Positions 41,748 through 48,200 of a DNA stretch of 48,200 nucleotides are shown here, piece after piece; position 1 is the stretch's first letter; every line of letters begins with the position of its first letter. The stretch is taken from NCBI GenBank assembly GCA_017577365.1, contig PKRJ01000025.1, forward strand, positions 1-48,200, written 5' to 3'. This DNA comes from Gammaproteobacteria bacterium. Its GTDB lineage: Bacteria > Pseudomonadota > Gammaproteobacteria > Steroidobacterales > Rariloculaceae. The position numbers and the translations under genes are program-made. The notes under the pieces were generated by a model. That model had not been told where the DNA came from. It saw nothing but the letters and a program-made list of their open reading frames with translations, and did no database searches.

Positions 41748-41869
41748 TTTCGAACGAGGCGCGAGGCCGGTTATCCTATATACGGCCGTGGAGGCGAACG
41801 TCGCCGGCAGCGACGCCGGCCGGAAAGCACGTACTCGAGAACGACAAGAACGAAAGAACGCTCGACGAC

Positions 41870-42145
41870 ATGGAGAAAGGAATCGCGCGCCTCGCGGGGA
41901 AAACGATTGCGGCCGTCGTCACCGCGGCGAATCCCCGCTCCGCAGAGCAGCAGCTCTTCCTCGTCTTCACCGATGGAACGCGGCTCGAGATGCGCGGCGA
42001 GCATCTCGACTTCGCATGGGCGCCCAAGCGCGGCGGTCTCGTCGAGGCCATCGGCGCCGCGCGCCAGGTGAGCGAGACGATCCAGGTCTTCACTCAGGAG
42101 TGCGCTCCGCCTCCCGAGTACGAGTTCGTACGGACGAAGCACTGA
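41870..42145 (+). CDS. Small conserved hypothetical protein divergent from the cco operon
   Basis: 91 residues; not recognised. It starts MEKGIARLAGKTIAAVV and continues with QQLFLVFTDGTRLEMRGEHLDFAWAPKRGGLVEAI, then IQVFTQECAPPPEYEFVR. The pattern is a small soluble beta-rich domain with alternating hydrophobics (LFLVFTDGT) and no signal peptide or helix for the membrane. The start at 41870 is chosen because upstream in-frame sequence crosses the promoter region and lacks coding character. The ribosome site is weak. It is divergent from ccoN and convergent with the pirin gene, whose stop is 25 bases away. Confidence 0.7.
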   Translation: MEKGIARLAGKTIAAVVTAANPRSAEQQLFLVFTDGTRLEMRGEHLDFAWAPKRGGLVEAIGAARQVSETIQVFTQECAPPPEYEFVRTKH

Positions 42146-42171
42146 TCGGTCTCGCGAATCCGCGAGCGATC
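42144..42171. terminator. Hairpin between convergent genes
   Basis: CTCGCG/CGCGAG (42151-42156 with 42161-42166) forms a 6-bp stem with a 4-base loop, extended by GATCG/CGATC arms across a 2-base bulge. It lies over the stop codons of two convergent genes. No T-tract on either side. Confidence 0.35.
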
Positions 42172-43063
42172 ACGACATCGGGTTCGGCGGCGCGCGCGGC
42201 TCGTCGGGCAGCGGAATCCATTCTTCGCTGTCGCCGACCGGAAGCTGCATGCGTCCCGCGCGCCAATCGGCCTTCGCCTGCTCGATCCGCTCCTTCGACG
42301 ACGAGACGAAATTCCAATCGATGAATCTCGGCCCGACCGGCTCGCCGCCGAGCCCGACGACGGTCGCGCGCGTGACGGCCGAGAACGTCGCGTCGTAGCC
42401 GGGATCGAGCACGAGCAGCTCGCCCTCGCCGAAGCGGCGATGCCCGAGCTCGATCCACCCTCCGACGACGTAGAGCGCGCGCTCCGAATGCTCGGCGGGA
42501 AGAGTCGCCCGCTGCCCCGCTCGGAGCTGCCAATGCACGTAGAACATCGGCGAGTGCGTCGGGACCGGCGATTCGAGCCCGAGCAGCGCGCCGGCGATCA
42601 AACGGCCGCTCACGCCGTCATCGTCGAAGCTCGGCAGCTCGTCCGCGCCGTGGTGCGCGAACGAAGGCTCGGTCTCTTCGTCCTCGACGGGCAGCGCGAC
42701 CCAGGTCTGCAGCCCGTGCAGCGGTCCGCCCTCGCGGCGGGCGCGCTCGAATCGCTCCGAATGCGTGATGCCGCGGCCGGCCGTCATCCAGTTCACCTCG
42801 CCGGGCCTGATCGGCTGCTCGGAGCCCACGCTGTCGCGATGCATGATCTCGCCTGCGAACAGATACGTGATCGTCGACAGACCGATATGAGGGTGCGGAC
42901 GAATATCGACGTCGCGCGGGATTCCGGGCCCGAAATCGAGCGGCCCCATGTGATCGAGGAAGATGAACGGGCCGACCATCCTCCGCTTCGCGTACGGCAG
43001 CACCCTGCCGACGTCGAACCCTCCGAGACTCCGTTGCCGGCGCGTGATCACGAGCTCGATCAT
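42170..43063 (-). CDS. Pirin family protein
   Basis: 297 residues of the bicupin pirin family. The N-terminal cupin carries the metal-binding pattern: PHPHIGLSTITYLFAGEIMHRDS, then PGEVNWMTAGRGITHSER (two His, His and Glu as in human pirin). The C-terminal cupin reads FYVHWQLRAGQRATLPAEHSERALYVVGG and ends with RFIDWNFVSSSKERIEQAKADWRAG. Pirins are iron or nickel proteins; some bacterial members oxidise quercetin, others have redox-sensing roles. Cytosolic, no signal peptide. It starts at 43063; upstream the first copy of a long degenerate repeat begins. It has no clear functional link to the neighbours. Confidence 0.92.
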   Translation of the reverse strand: MIELVITRRQRSLGGFDVGRVLPYAKRRMVGPFIFLDHMGPLDFGPGIPRDVDIRPHPHIGLSTITYLFAGEIMHRDSVGSEQPIRPGEVNWMTAGRGITHSERFERARREGGPLHGLQTWVALPVEDEETEPSFAHHGADELPSFDDDGVSGRLIAGALLGLESPVPTHSPMFYVHWQLRAGQRATLPAEHSERALYVVGGWIELGHRRFGEGELLVLDPGYDATFSAVTRATVVGLGGEPVGPRFIDWNFVSSSKERIEQAKADWRAGRMQLPVGDSEEWIPLPDEPRAPPNPMS

Positions 43064-43102
43064 GGCTTTCCCTCGCTTTCGCCGCGGCTCGACGAGCTCG
43101 TC

Positions 43103-43205
43103 GCCCGGCGGACGTCTGAATGGATATCCGGCCCTCGACGTCTACGATAGTTCCATCGCGTGCGTTAATGCCATCGATACGGGCCTCGACTCATCGCGAC
43201 CGACG
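43103..43205. repeat. Degenerate repeat of about 100 bp, copy 1
   Basis: Matches the segment at 44706-44812, best in a 17-base identical core (43133-43149, CCTCGACGTCTACGATA), and again near GCCCGGCG at the left and GACTCATCG at the right. It lies between the pirin start and the PEP-CTERM gene. It may carry a promoter (TACGAT as -10). Confidence 0.5.
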
Positions 43206-43298
43206 CCCGGCGCGCGCCACGTCGTCATCGACGTCGACCGAAGGGCTGCATGCGGCATCCGGTCGCTAGGTCGTATGACATAACGTCCGCGACCAAGC

Positions 43299-44576
43299 GT
43301 GGGCCATCCGATCGACACGCTCGGTGGCTATGGACGGCACTGCCTCGCTGCGCGTATGGCCCACTTGGGTCATGCGGCAGGTCCGGGGTGCTGCTTACTA
43401 TCCGTCGCGACGTCGTGTCCTCCGCGCGAATCAGCACCTCTCGGATGGAACCGCGCGAACGCATGGGCGAAACGGCGATCGCTCAGGCATCTCTTGAAGC
43501 CGGGAGGTCATCGATTTCGCTGGCGGCACGGAGCTGACCGACTCGGAAAGCAGGGTCGAACGAGAAGAAGAAGAAGAAGAAGAAGAACGAATAGAACGGC
43601 ACTACAGGTCGCCTGCGCCGTCGCCACCGCAATTGCAGCCCATGGCGCTTCGGCCGGAATCATTACGGACGGCTTCGTGGTCGTCGACGCGGACTTCAAC
43701 CAGCACGACGTGCCTATCGGCCCGAACGACACCAACACCGGCCCCGATCTCGGCGTGTTCTCGCTCAGCTCCGGTCCGACCGGCACGACGCTGATCGTAG
43801 ACGGCGGATCGAGGCTCACGACCGGGCGTCTCGTCACGGGCAGCACGCCTTCAGGGGCGCCGGCTCAGATCACCATCTCGGGCGCCGGTTCGACGATAGA
43901 GCTCCTGGGCGCGCAACAAGCCGGGCGGTCCGCGATCGACTTCGCAAGCCAAGGGACGAGCACCCTTACGATCTCGGGAGGAGGACAACTCACGTTCTCG
44001 CCGACGGCCTCGGCGTGCACGCAGACGTCGCAGTTCGGGGTGGGACCGATTTGCACGGTGGTCAATATCGGGAACGCCGCCGGCTCGACTGCGACCGTCG
44101 TGGTCACCGGAGCCGGATCCCGTTTGGACCTCGATCCCGAGAACCTCGATCCTGACACGTTTCATATCACGCAAATCGGCGGTGCGGTCGTCACGCAAAG
44201 CGGGTTCGGCACGCTCGCCGGACTGGGCGCCGGCGAATTCGATCTCCTCGACGTCTCCGGGCTCATCGATATCACGGGCGGCGAAATATTGCTGAGCTTC
44301 CTCGACGGCTTCGCGTTCACGCCGGGGCAAGTCCTTCCGTTCCTGACGGCGGGCGCCGGCATCTCGATCGGCGCCGACGTGACGTTCGCGTTCAGCGGCG
44401 TTCCCGACGACTTCACGCTCGAGCTCGACCGTACGTCGGGAACACTCATTACGCGTTTGGTGTCGGTACCCGAGCCCTCGACGCTCGGCCTGCTGGCGAT
44501 CGGCGTGGCGGCGCTCTGCTTAGGCGCGGCCCACCGCCGTGCTGCTCGGGGCAAGCGGTCGATCGCGGAGCTCTAA
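43299..44576 (+). CDS. PEP-CTERM sorting-domain surface protein (start uncertain)
   Basis: The C-terminus shows a textbook PEP-CTERM signal: VPEPSTLGLLAIGVAAL near residues 390-406 followed by the basic tail HRRAARGKR, so the protein is handled by exosortase and anchored or released at the cell surface. Before it lies a Gly/Thr/Ser-rich beta-structured domain with GSTIELLGAQQAG, TSTLTISGGGQLTF, STATVVVTGAGSRLDL and a long TSGTLITRL end, typical of PEP-CTERM adhesin-like or polysaccharide-associated proteins. The signal peptide is ALQVACAVATAIAAHGASA, preceded by eight Arg encoded by a (GAA)8 run. No ATG, GTG or TTG with a ribosome site sits just before the Arg run; the ATG at 43299 would add about 110 unlikely residues, so the true start, or a frameshift, is unresolved. 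No exosortase is in the window. Confidence 0.75.
   Translation: MGHPIDTLGGYGRHCLAARMAHLGHAAGPGCCLLSVATSCPPRESAPLGWNRANAWAKRRSLRHLLKPGGHRFRWRHGADRLGKQGRTRRRRRRRRTNRTALQVACAVATAIAAHGASAGIITDGFVVVDADFNQHDVPIGPNDTNTGPDLGVFSLSSGPTGTTLIVDGGSRLTTGRLVTGSTPSGAPAQITISGAGSTIELLGAQQAGRSAIDFASQGTSTLTISGGGQLTFSPTASACTQTSQFGVGPICTVVNIGNAAGSTATVVVTGAGSRLDLDPENLDPDTFHITQIGGAVVTQSGFGTLAGLGAGEFDLLDVSGLIDITGGEILLSFLDGFAFTPGQVLPFLTAGAGISIGADVTFAFSGVPDDFTLELDRTSGTLITRLVSVPEPSTLGLLAIGVAALCLGAAHRRAARGKRSIAEL
43564..43587 (+). repeat. (GAA)8 trinucleotide microsatellite
   Basis: Eight perfect GAA units (24 bases). In the PEP-CTERM frame they read as AGA codons, giving eight consecutive Arg just before the hydrophobic signal core. 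Length changes by slippage would vary the number of Arg without shifting the frame. Confidence 0.9.
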
Positions 44577-44705
44577 CCGCCGATTTCCGCGCCGAACCTC
44601 GACGTCGTGGCGGCCGGCATGGCCGCCCCTGACTCGTGCCTCAGGATCTGCGCCGCGCGAACGGCATGGACCACGCGTCCAATCGAGCCGCGCCTCGGCG
44701 TCGTT

Positions 44706-44812
44706 GCCCGGCGAATGTCTGGATGCACATCGCGGCCTCGACGTCTACGATAAGTCCTTTGCCTGCCGCGGCGCCCGGCGAATGGGCGCTCGGGCTACGG
44801 ACTCATCGACCA
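44706..44812. repeat. Degenerate repeat of about 100 bp, copy 2
   Basis: Direct-orientation partner of 43103-43205, sharing the 17-base identical core (44736-44752) and similar ends (GCCCGGCG at the left, GACTCATCG at the right), with gaps between. It lies in the otherwise empty 254-base stretch between the PEP-CTERM gene and the next aldo/keto reductase, and might supply that gene's promoter. Confidence 0.5.
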
Positions 44813-44830
44813 TCCAGATCAGGAGCGGAA

Positions 44831-45787
44831 ATGGACAAACGCCCCCTCGGTCAAACGGGACTTTCGATCGCCCCGCTCGTGTTCGGCGGTAACGTTTTCG
44901 GCTGGACCGTCGACGAGCGCCGTTCGTTCGAGCTGCTCGACGCGTTTTTCGATCACGGTTTCAACGCGATCGATACCGCCGACTCGTACTCGATGTGGGT
45001 CCCGGGCAACAAGGGCGGCGAATCCGAGACGATCATCGGCAACTGGCTCGCGCGCTCCGGCAAGCGTCACGAAGCCGTGATCATCACGAAGGTCGGCACC
45101 CAGCTCGCGCCGGACAAGAAGGGCCTGTCGTCGAAGCGAATCGTCCAGGCCGCCGAGGACTCGCTGAGGCGCCTCAAGATCGACGCGATCGACCTGTATC
45201 TCAGTCATTTCCCGGATCCGGAGACGCCGATCGACGACACGCTGCGCGGCTACGAGCAACTGCTGCGCGACGGCAAGGTCAAGGCGATCGGCTGCTCGAA
45301 CTATGACGCCGCGCAGCTTCGCGAGGCGCTCGGGGTCTCGGCGAGCCGGAACCTGCCGCGCTACGCCGTGCTGCAGCCTCACTACAACCTGTACGAGCGC
45401 TCGATCTTCGAAGGCGAGCTGCGTGATCTGTGCGTCCGCGAGGGACTCGGCGTGATCCCGTATTTCGCCCTCGCGTCGGGCTTCCTGACCGGCAAGTACC
45501 GCTCGAAAGACGATCTTTCGAAGAGCCCGCGCGGCAGCATGATCGAGAAATTTCTGAACCCGCGCGGCCTGCGCATCCTCGGCGCCCTCGATGCGGTCGC
45601 GGCGCGGCACGACGCGAAGCCCGCCGAGGTCGCGATCGCGTGGCTCATCGCGCAGCCCGGCGTGACCGCTCCGATCGCGAGCGCGACCTCGCTCGAGCAG
45701 CTCGAGAGCCTCGTGCGCGCGACGCGGCTCGATCTTACGCGGGAAGACCTGGACGAGCTCGACAAAGCGAGCGCGGCAGCGCCGTGA
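44831..45787 (+). CDS. Aldo/keto reductase (third copy in the window)
   Basis: 318 residues, cytosolic. Catalytic residues: Asp and Tyr in NAIDTADSYSMW, Lys in VIITKVGTQL, His in LYLSHFPDPE. The family N-terminus MDKRPLGQTGLSIAPLVFGGNVFGW and C-terminal SATSLEQLESLVRA are typical of the YajO/Tas-like (AKR11/AKR12-like) group. The start at 44831 has an AGGAG ribosome site 5 bases upstream; the open frame before it is not coding. It is convergent with the glycosyltransferase gene, with 10 bases between stops. It differs clearly from the two aldo/keto reductases at 6.2-8.1 kb, so they are not recent tandem copies. Confidence 0.92.
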   Translation: MDKRPLGQTGLSIAPLVFGGNVFGWTVDERRSFELLDAFFDHGFNAIDTADSYSMWVPGNKGGESETIIGNWLARSGKRHEAVIITKVGTQLAPDKKGLSSKRIVQAAEDSLRRLKIDAIDLYLSHFPDPETPIDDTLRGYEQLLRDGKVKAIGCSNYDAAQLREALGVSASRNLPRYAVLQPHYNLYERSIFEGELRDLCVREGLGVIPYFALASGFLTGKYRSKDDLSKSPRGSMIEKFLNPRGLRILGALDAVAARHDAKPAEVAIAWLIAQPGVTAPIASATSLEQLESLVRATRLDLTREDLDELDKASAAAP

Positions 45788-45797
45788 CGCTCTTGGC

Positions 45798-46970
45798 TCA
45801 GCCGCCCGCGAGCTCTCGATAGAGCGCGAGCGTCGCCGCGATCGTGCCGTCGATCCGGAAGTGCTCGAGGATCCGCCGGCGGGCGGCGTCGCCGAGCCGC
45901 CGACGGAGATCGGCGTCGCGACGGAGGCGCTCGACCGCGGCCGCGAGCGCCGCGGAATCCCGCACCGGGACGACGAGCCCGCATTCCTCGTGCACGACGA
46001 GCTCCGGGCTCCCGCCGCAATTGGTCACGACCGGCGGCGTGCCCATGATCATCGCTTCGATCAGCGAGCGCGCGAGGCCTTCGCGCTTGATCGACGGCAG
46101 CACGAACACGTCGGCCGCGGCGGCGATCGCGGGAGCATCGTGGCGGACGCCGACGCGATGTATCCGCGCGGCCGCGCCGCTTCGCTCGATTCGCCGTGAG
46201 AGCCTCGGGTCGTCCATCGAGCCGACGAGCACGAGATGCACGTCTTGCGGTAACGCGGCGACGGCATCGACCAGATATTCGATGCCCTTGCGCGGACGGT
46301 AGTTCGCCGTGCAGCAGACGACGAACGCCCCGGCCGGCACGCCGAGCGAGGCGAGATCGGCCGGCTCGTGCTCATACCACGCCGGATCGTGACCTTTGTA
46401 GATGCGAACCAGCTTGTGCTCGGGGATGCGCCAACGCGCGGGCCGCATCGCGAGGAAATAATCGCGCACGGCGTCCGCGACGCAGACGATCCTGTCGATG
46501 CGCGGATTCAGGAACCGAAGCCAAGCGATCGGATTGAAGAAGCTGACGTTTCCGACGATGCCGCGGTACGCGATGATCCGCGCGGGCAGGCCGCGGCTCG
46601 CGACGAGCCCCCACTGCAGCGCCTTGTTGCTGAACAGGTGGAGGATGTCGTAGCGGCGATTCACGAGCTCCTCGCGAAACGCGCGCAGCCCGCTTGGACG
46701 AAGCCACTCTTTCGTCGCATCGACGAGCACGCGCACGCCGGCCGTCGCGAGCTCGTCCTTGCGCGTCGCGCTCGCGGGACACGCGACAGTGATATCGATA
46801 CCGGCCCGCGCGAGCCCGATGAACGTCGCCGACGTTGGACGATCGAGATCCTCGGTGATGCAGAGTGCACGAATCGGCCTGGTGCCGGCTTCGGAGAGCG
46901 TCGGGCGCTCGTCGCGGACGCGAGCCGCGCTATCGCCCTGCCCGGCGCGCCGACCGTTCGACTCGATCAT
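45798..46970 (-). CDS. GT4-family glycosyltransferase
   Basis: 390 residues with the GT-B fold of family 4. The N-terminal Rossmann half begins RALCITEDLDRPTSATFIGLARAGIDITVACPA; the C-terminal half has VVCCTANYRPRKGIEYLVDAVAAL, VLVGSMDDPRL and the nucleotide-sugar site EGLARSLIEAMIMGTPPVVTNCGGSPELV (EX7E pattern). Such enzymes add sugars to lipopolysaccharide, exopolysaccharide or glycolipid at the inner membrane face. An AAGGAT ribosome site precedes the ATG, but the first 30 residues are poorly conserved, so the start may be further in. It is the only glycosyltransferase here; no polysaccharide cluster surrounds it. Confidence 0.9.
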   Translation of the reverse strand: MIESNGRRAGQGDSAARVRDERPTLSEAGTRPIRALCITEDLDRPTSATFIGLARAGIDITVACPASATRKDELATAGVRVLVDATKEWLRPSGLRAFREELVNRRYDILHLFSNKALQWGLVASRGLPARIIAYRGIVGNVSFFNPIAWLRFLNPRIDRIVCVADAVRDYFLAMRPARWRIPEHKLVRIYKGHDPAWYEHEPADLASLGVPAGAFVVCCTANYRPRKGIEYLVDAVAALPQDVHLVLVGSMDDPRLSRRIERSGAAARIHRVGVRHDAPAIAAAADVFVLPSIKREGLARSLIEAMIMGTPPVVTNCGGSPELVVHEECGLVVPVRDSAALAAAVERLRRDADLRRRLGDAARRRILEHFRIDGTIAATLALYRELAGG

Positions 46971-47070
46971 GCATCAAGATCCTTTGTCCGCCGCTGCGCG
47001 CCGTACGACCGCCCGCCGCATCGCAGGCGGCGGATTGTAGCGCCCGCCATCGCAGGCAGGTAGCGAGCGG

Positions 47071-47439
47071 CTACGACCCGAGCTTGCGCTCGAGATACTC
47101 CTTGAGCGCGACGGCGTTGTTGTGGGCGGCGTCCTTCGCGCCGAACACGAGCGTGACGGGCCCGGCGCTGCAAAGCTCGATCAGGCGGTCGAGCCCCTCG
47201 GGGTTTCGCTCGAGCTCCGCGTGATATCGCTTGCGAAACTCGTCCCAGCGATCCGGCGAGTGGCCGAACCACTTCCGAAGCTCGTTGCTCGGCGCGACCT
47301 CCTTCAGCCACTCGTCGAGCGCGGCGTCTTCCTTGCTCAGGCCGCGCGGCCACAGGCGATCGACGAGGATGCGCCGGCCGTCCGACTTCGTCGGCGCGTC
47401 GTACGCGCGCTTGATGCCGATCCGGGGCTTTCGAGCCAT
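47071..47439 (-). CDS. DUF488 family protein
   Basis: 122 residues. It begins with KRAYDAPTKSDGRRILVDRLWPRGLSKEDAALDEWLKEVAPS, the fixed opening of the YeaO-like DUF488 group, followed by LRKWFGHSPDRWDEFRKRYHAEL and VTLVFGAKDAAHNNAVALKEYL. This small soluble family is widespread and its function is unknown. An AAGGAGGG ribosome site lies 6 bases upstream of the ATG, making the start firm. It is divergent from the small gene at 47531, with about 90 bases between starts. Confidence 0.92.
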   Translation of the reverse strand: MARKPRIGIKRAYDAPTKSDGRRILVDRLWPRGLSKEDAALDEWLKEVAPSNELRKWFGHSPDRWDEFRKRYHAELERNPEGLDRLIELCSAGPVTLVFGAKDAAHNNAVALKEYLERKLGS

Positions 47440-47530
47440 CGTTCGCCCTCCTTCGTGCGAGACCCGCTAGGGCGCGAGCGCGGTGCCGGGGTAGTATTGC
47501 CGTAGTCTCAGGGCCGGTCGGGAGCTCGCC

Positions 47531-47764
47531 ATGTCGCTGAACCTGCATACGACTTATCTTCGCGTTCGCCCTGACGCCTCGGTCGAACCGCTCCCGGTCG
47601 ATGATACCTTCTGGCCACGCCTCATCGCAGGCGAGCTCGGTACGTTCCCCGGCGATTTCGTCGTCGTGCCGCGCCGCGTTTGGCATGCCGCGAAGGTGCA
47701 TCGGCCGTCGCGCCTGCTGTTCATCACGCCCGGCGAAGGCACGTCCACCCGAGCCGGAGACTGA
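47531..47764 (+). CDS. Small hypothetical protein, possibly cupin-like
   Basis: 77 residues; not firmly recognised. The sequence reads SLNLHTTYLRVRPDASVEPLPVDDTFWPRLIAGELGTFPGDFVVVPRRVWHAAKVHRPSRLLFITPGEGT. The order GDFVVVPRRVWHAAKV...LLFITPGEGT resembles the second half of a cupin barrel (a Pro-x-x-x-His step), so it may be a short cupin. The family call is a guess. A GGAG ribosome site lies 6 bases upstream. No signal peptide. It is followed by an unannotated gap of about 115 bases before the converging endonuclease tail. Confidence 0.65.
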   Translation: MSLNLHTTYLRVRPDASVEPLPVDDTFWPRLIAGELGTFPGDFVVVPRRVWHAAKVHRPSRLLFITPGEGTSTRAGD

Positions 47765-47879
47765 GTTGCACGGCTTGCGCCTCGCGCGGCTCCTCTGCGC
47801 GATCTATCTTTGCGCGCGCATGAACCGACCATTCGCACCTATTTCAATGACGCACCTCGGTCGAAGTTGACCCATCGAG

Positions 47880-48200
47880 TCACACAACAGCGACCCTCGG
47901 CGTTTCCCTCGAAACGCCACTGAACGCTTCCGTCGGAGGACGCCTCCACGCTTCCGCTGAAGCGCAGTTCGACACCTCCGCGGAAGCGTCGAGCTGCACC
48001 TCCGCGGAAGCGTCAAGCGGCACCTCCGCGGAAGCGTCACTGCCGAAATACTCTTCCACCGCATCGACCCCGCCATCCGTCACATCCTCCGGCCGATACC
48101 CGCACGCCGGCACCGCACGCCCATCCGGCCGCCGGAAGAACCACCGGTCCCGATAGTCCTTCTCGATCCTGAATCCGCCCTCGTGCACCAGCATGTGATG
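47880..48200 (-). CDS. C-terminal part of an HNH endonuclease (DUF222-type) with a tandem-repeat tail
   Basis: The 5' end lies beyond the window. The visible part begins HHMLVHEGGF, the last His-His-x-x-x-His step of an HNH nuclease motif, followed by RIEKDYRDRWFFRRPDGRAVPACGYRPEDV, typical of DUF222/HNH proteins that are often present in many copies per genome. After residue 45 the chain turns into an imperfect 8-residue repeat (DASAEVPL, DASAEVQL, DASAEVSN, CASAEAWR) and then a short unrelated end. The stop is TGA at 47880-47882. The nuclease role is inferred from the motif; the first half is unseen. Confidence 0.8.
   Translation of the reverse strand, partial: HHMLVHEGGFRIEKDYRDRWFFRRPDGRAVPACGYRPEDVTDGGVDAVEEYFGSDASAEVPLDASAEVQLDASAEVSNCASAEAWRRPPTEAFSGVSRETPRVAVV
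47973..48044 (-). repeat. 24-bp tandem repeat in the endonuclease tail
   Basis: Three units of 24 bases (47973-47996, 47997-48020, 48021-48044) share CACCTCCGCGGAAGCGTC with changes only in the last six bases. A fourth, degenerate unit precedes at 47949-47972. The units encode the 8-residue repeat DASAEV-x-x on the minus strand. Confidence 0.85.

Noticed and set aside
43299..43563. Reading the first 88 residues of the PEP-CTERM open frame as a real domain
   Set aside because: Composition is Arg/His/Trp/Cys-rich without a fold, and the signal peptide follows it. I treat it as probably untranslated or frameshifted.
47765..47879. Possible gene between the small cupin-like gene and the endonuclease tail
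   Set aside because: The 115 bases contain no start with coding character; nothing could be supported.
1..48200. tRNA, rRNA, CRISPR array, insertion sequence, prophage or toxin-antitoxin genes
   Set aside because: None recognised on either strand. Short repeats found are listed separately and do not have CRISPR spacing, and no transposase was seen.

Overview
The window is high-GC, densely packed bacterial DNA with short intergenic gaps and many 4-bp gene overlaps. The cbb3 oxidase operon, an LpxH-like phosphoesterase, HrpB, a PEP-CTERM protein and an AddAB-like nuclease pair suggest a Gram-negative proteobacterium. A gammaproteobacterium of the Steroidobacter/Xanthomonas side is my best guess. 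This is inference from gene content, with no marker gene to prove it. I saw no rRNA, tRNA, CRISPR array, insertion sequence or phage gene.

Layout. 1-6 kb: a RIO-like kinase tail fused in frame to an AddB-like PD-(D/E)XK exonuclease, translationally coupled to an AddA-like UvrD helicase-nuclease (double-strand-break processing). 6-9.7 kb: a Tat-exported aldo/keto reductase, a cytosolic aldo/keto reductase and a MATE exporter. 9.7-16 kb: a secreted purple-acid-phosphatase-like enzyme, an AraC-HTH/AlkA DNA glycosylase, a CMD-family protein, the helicase HrpB and a secreted SnoaL-like protein. 16-21 kb: CorA, a secreted cyclase-family hydrolase, an M20 peptidase and an LpxH-like phosphoesterase, closed by a strong bidirectional terminator. 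21-26.7 kb: a large periplasmic mono-haem propeller protein, an XRE regulator with a small frameshifted membrane ORF and an 18-bp palindromic operator, then a secreted SnoaL-like protein paired with a 4-cresol-dehydrogenase-like flavoenzyme. 26.7-28.4 kb: a small secreted hypothetical, a DUF411 metal-binding protein and a VOC protein.

28.4-35.4 kb is an accessory-looking block. A free-standing acyl carrier protein diverges from an acyl-activating enzyme, which is followed by an MFS transporter, an ABC exporter (large permease plus ATPase) and a membrane-fusion adaptor. The adaptor loses its C-terminus where it runs into the 3' end of ccoS, which marks a recombination junction. 35.4-41.6 kb: the complete cbb3 operon ccoN-O-Q-P, a small FixH-position membrane protein, ccoI and ccoS, all on the minus strand and without ccoG. 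Its leader has a duplicated Shine-Dalgarno, a two-codon mini-ORF and a CRP-type palindrome.

41.8-48.2 kb: a small conserved protein, a pirin, a PEP-CTERM surface protein with a (GAA)8 tract and flanked by two copies of a degenerate repeat of about 100 bp, a third aldo/keto reductase, a GT4 glycosyltransferase, a DUF488 protein, a small hypothetical protein, and the C-terminus of an HNH endonuclease with an 8-residue tandem-repeat tail running off the window edge.

The most unusual items are the kinase-exonuclease fusion, the truncated-adaptor junction beside ccoS with its ACP/ligase/exporter block, the mono-haem propeller protein, and the repeat-flanked PEP-CTERM cassette.
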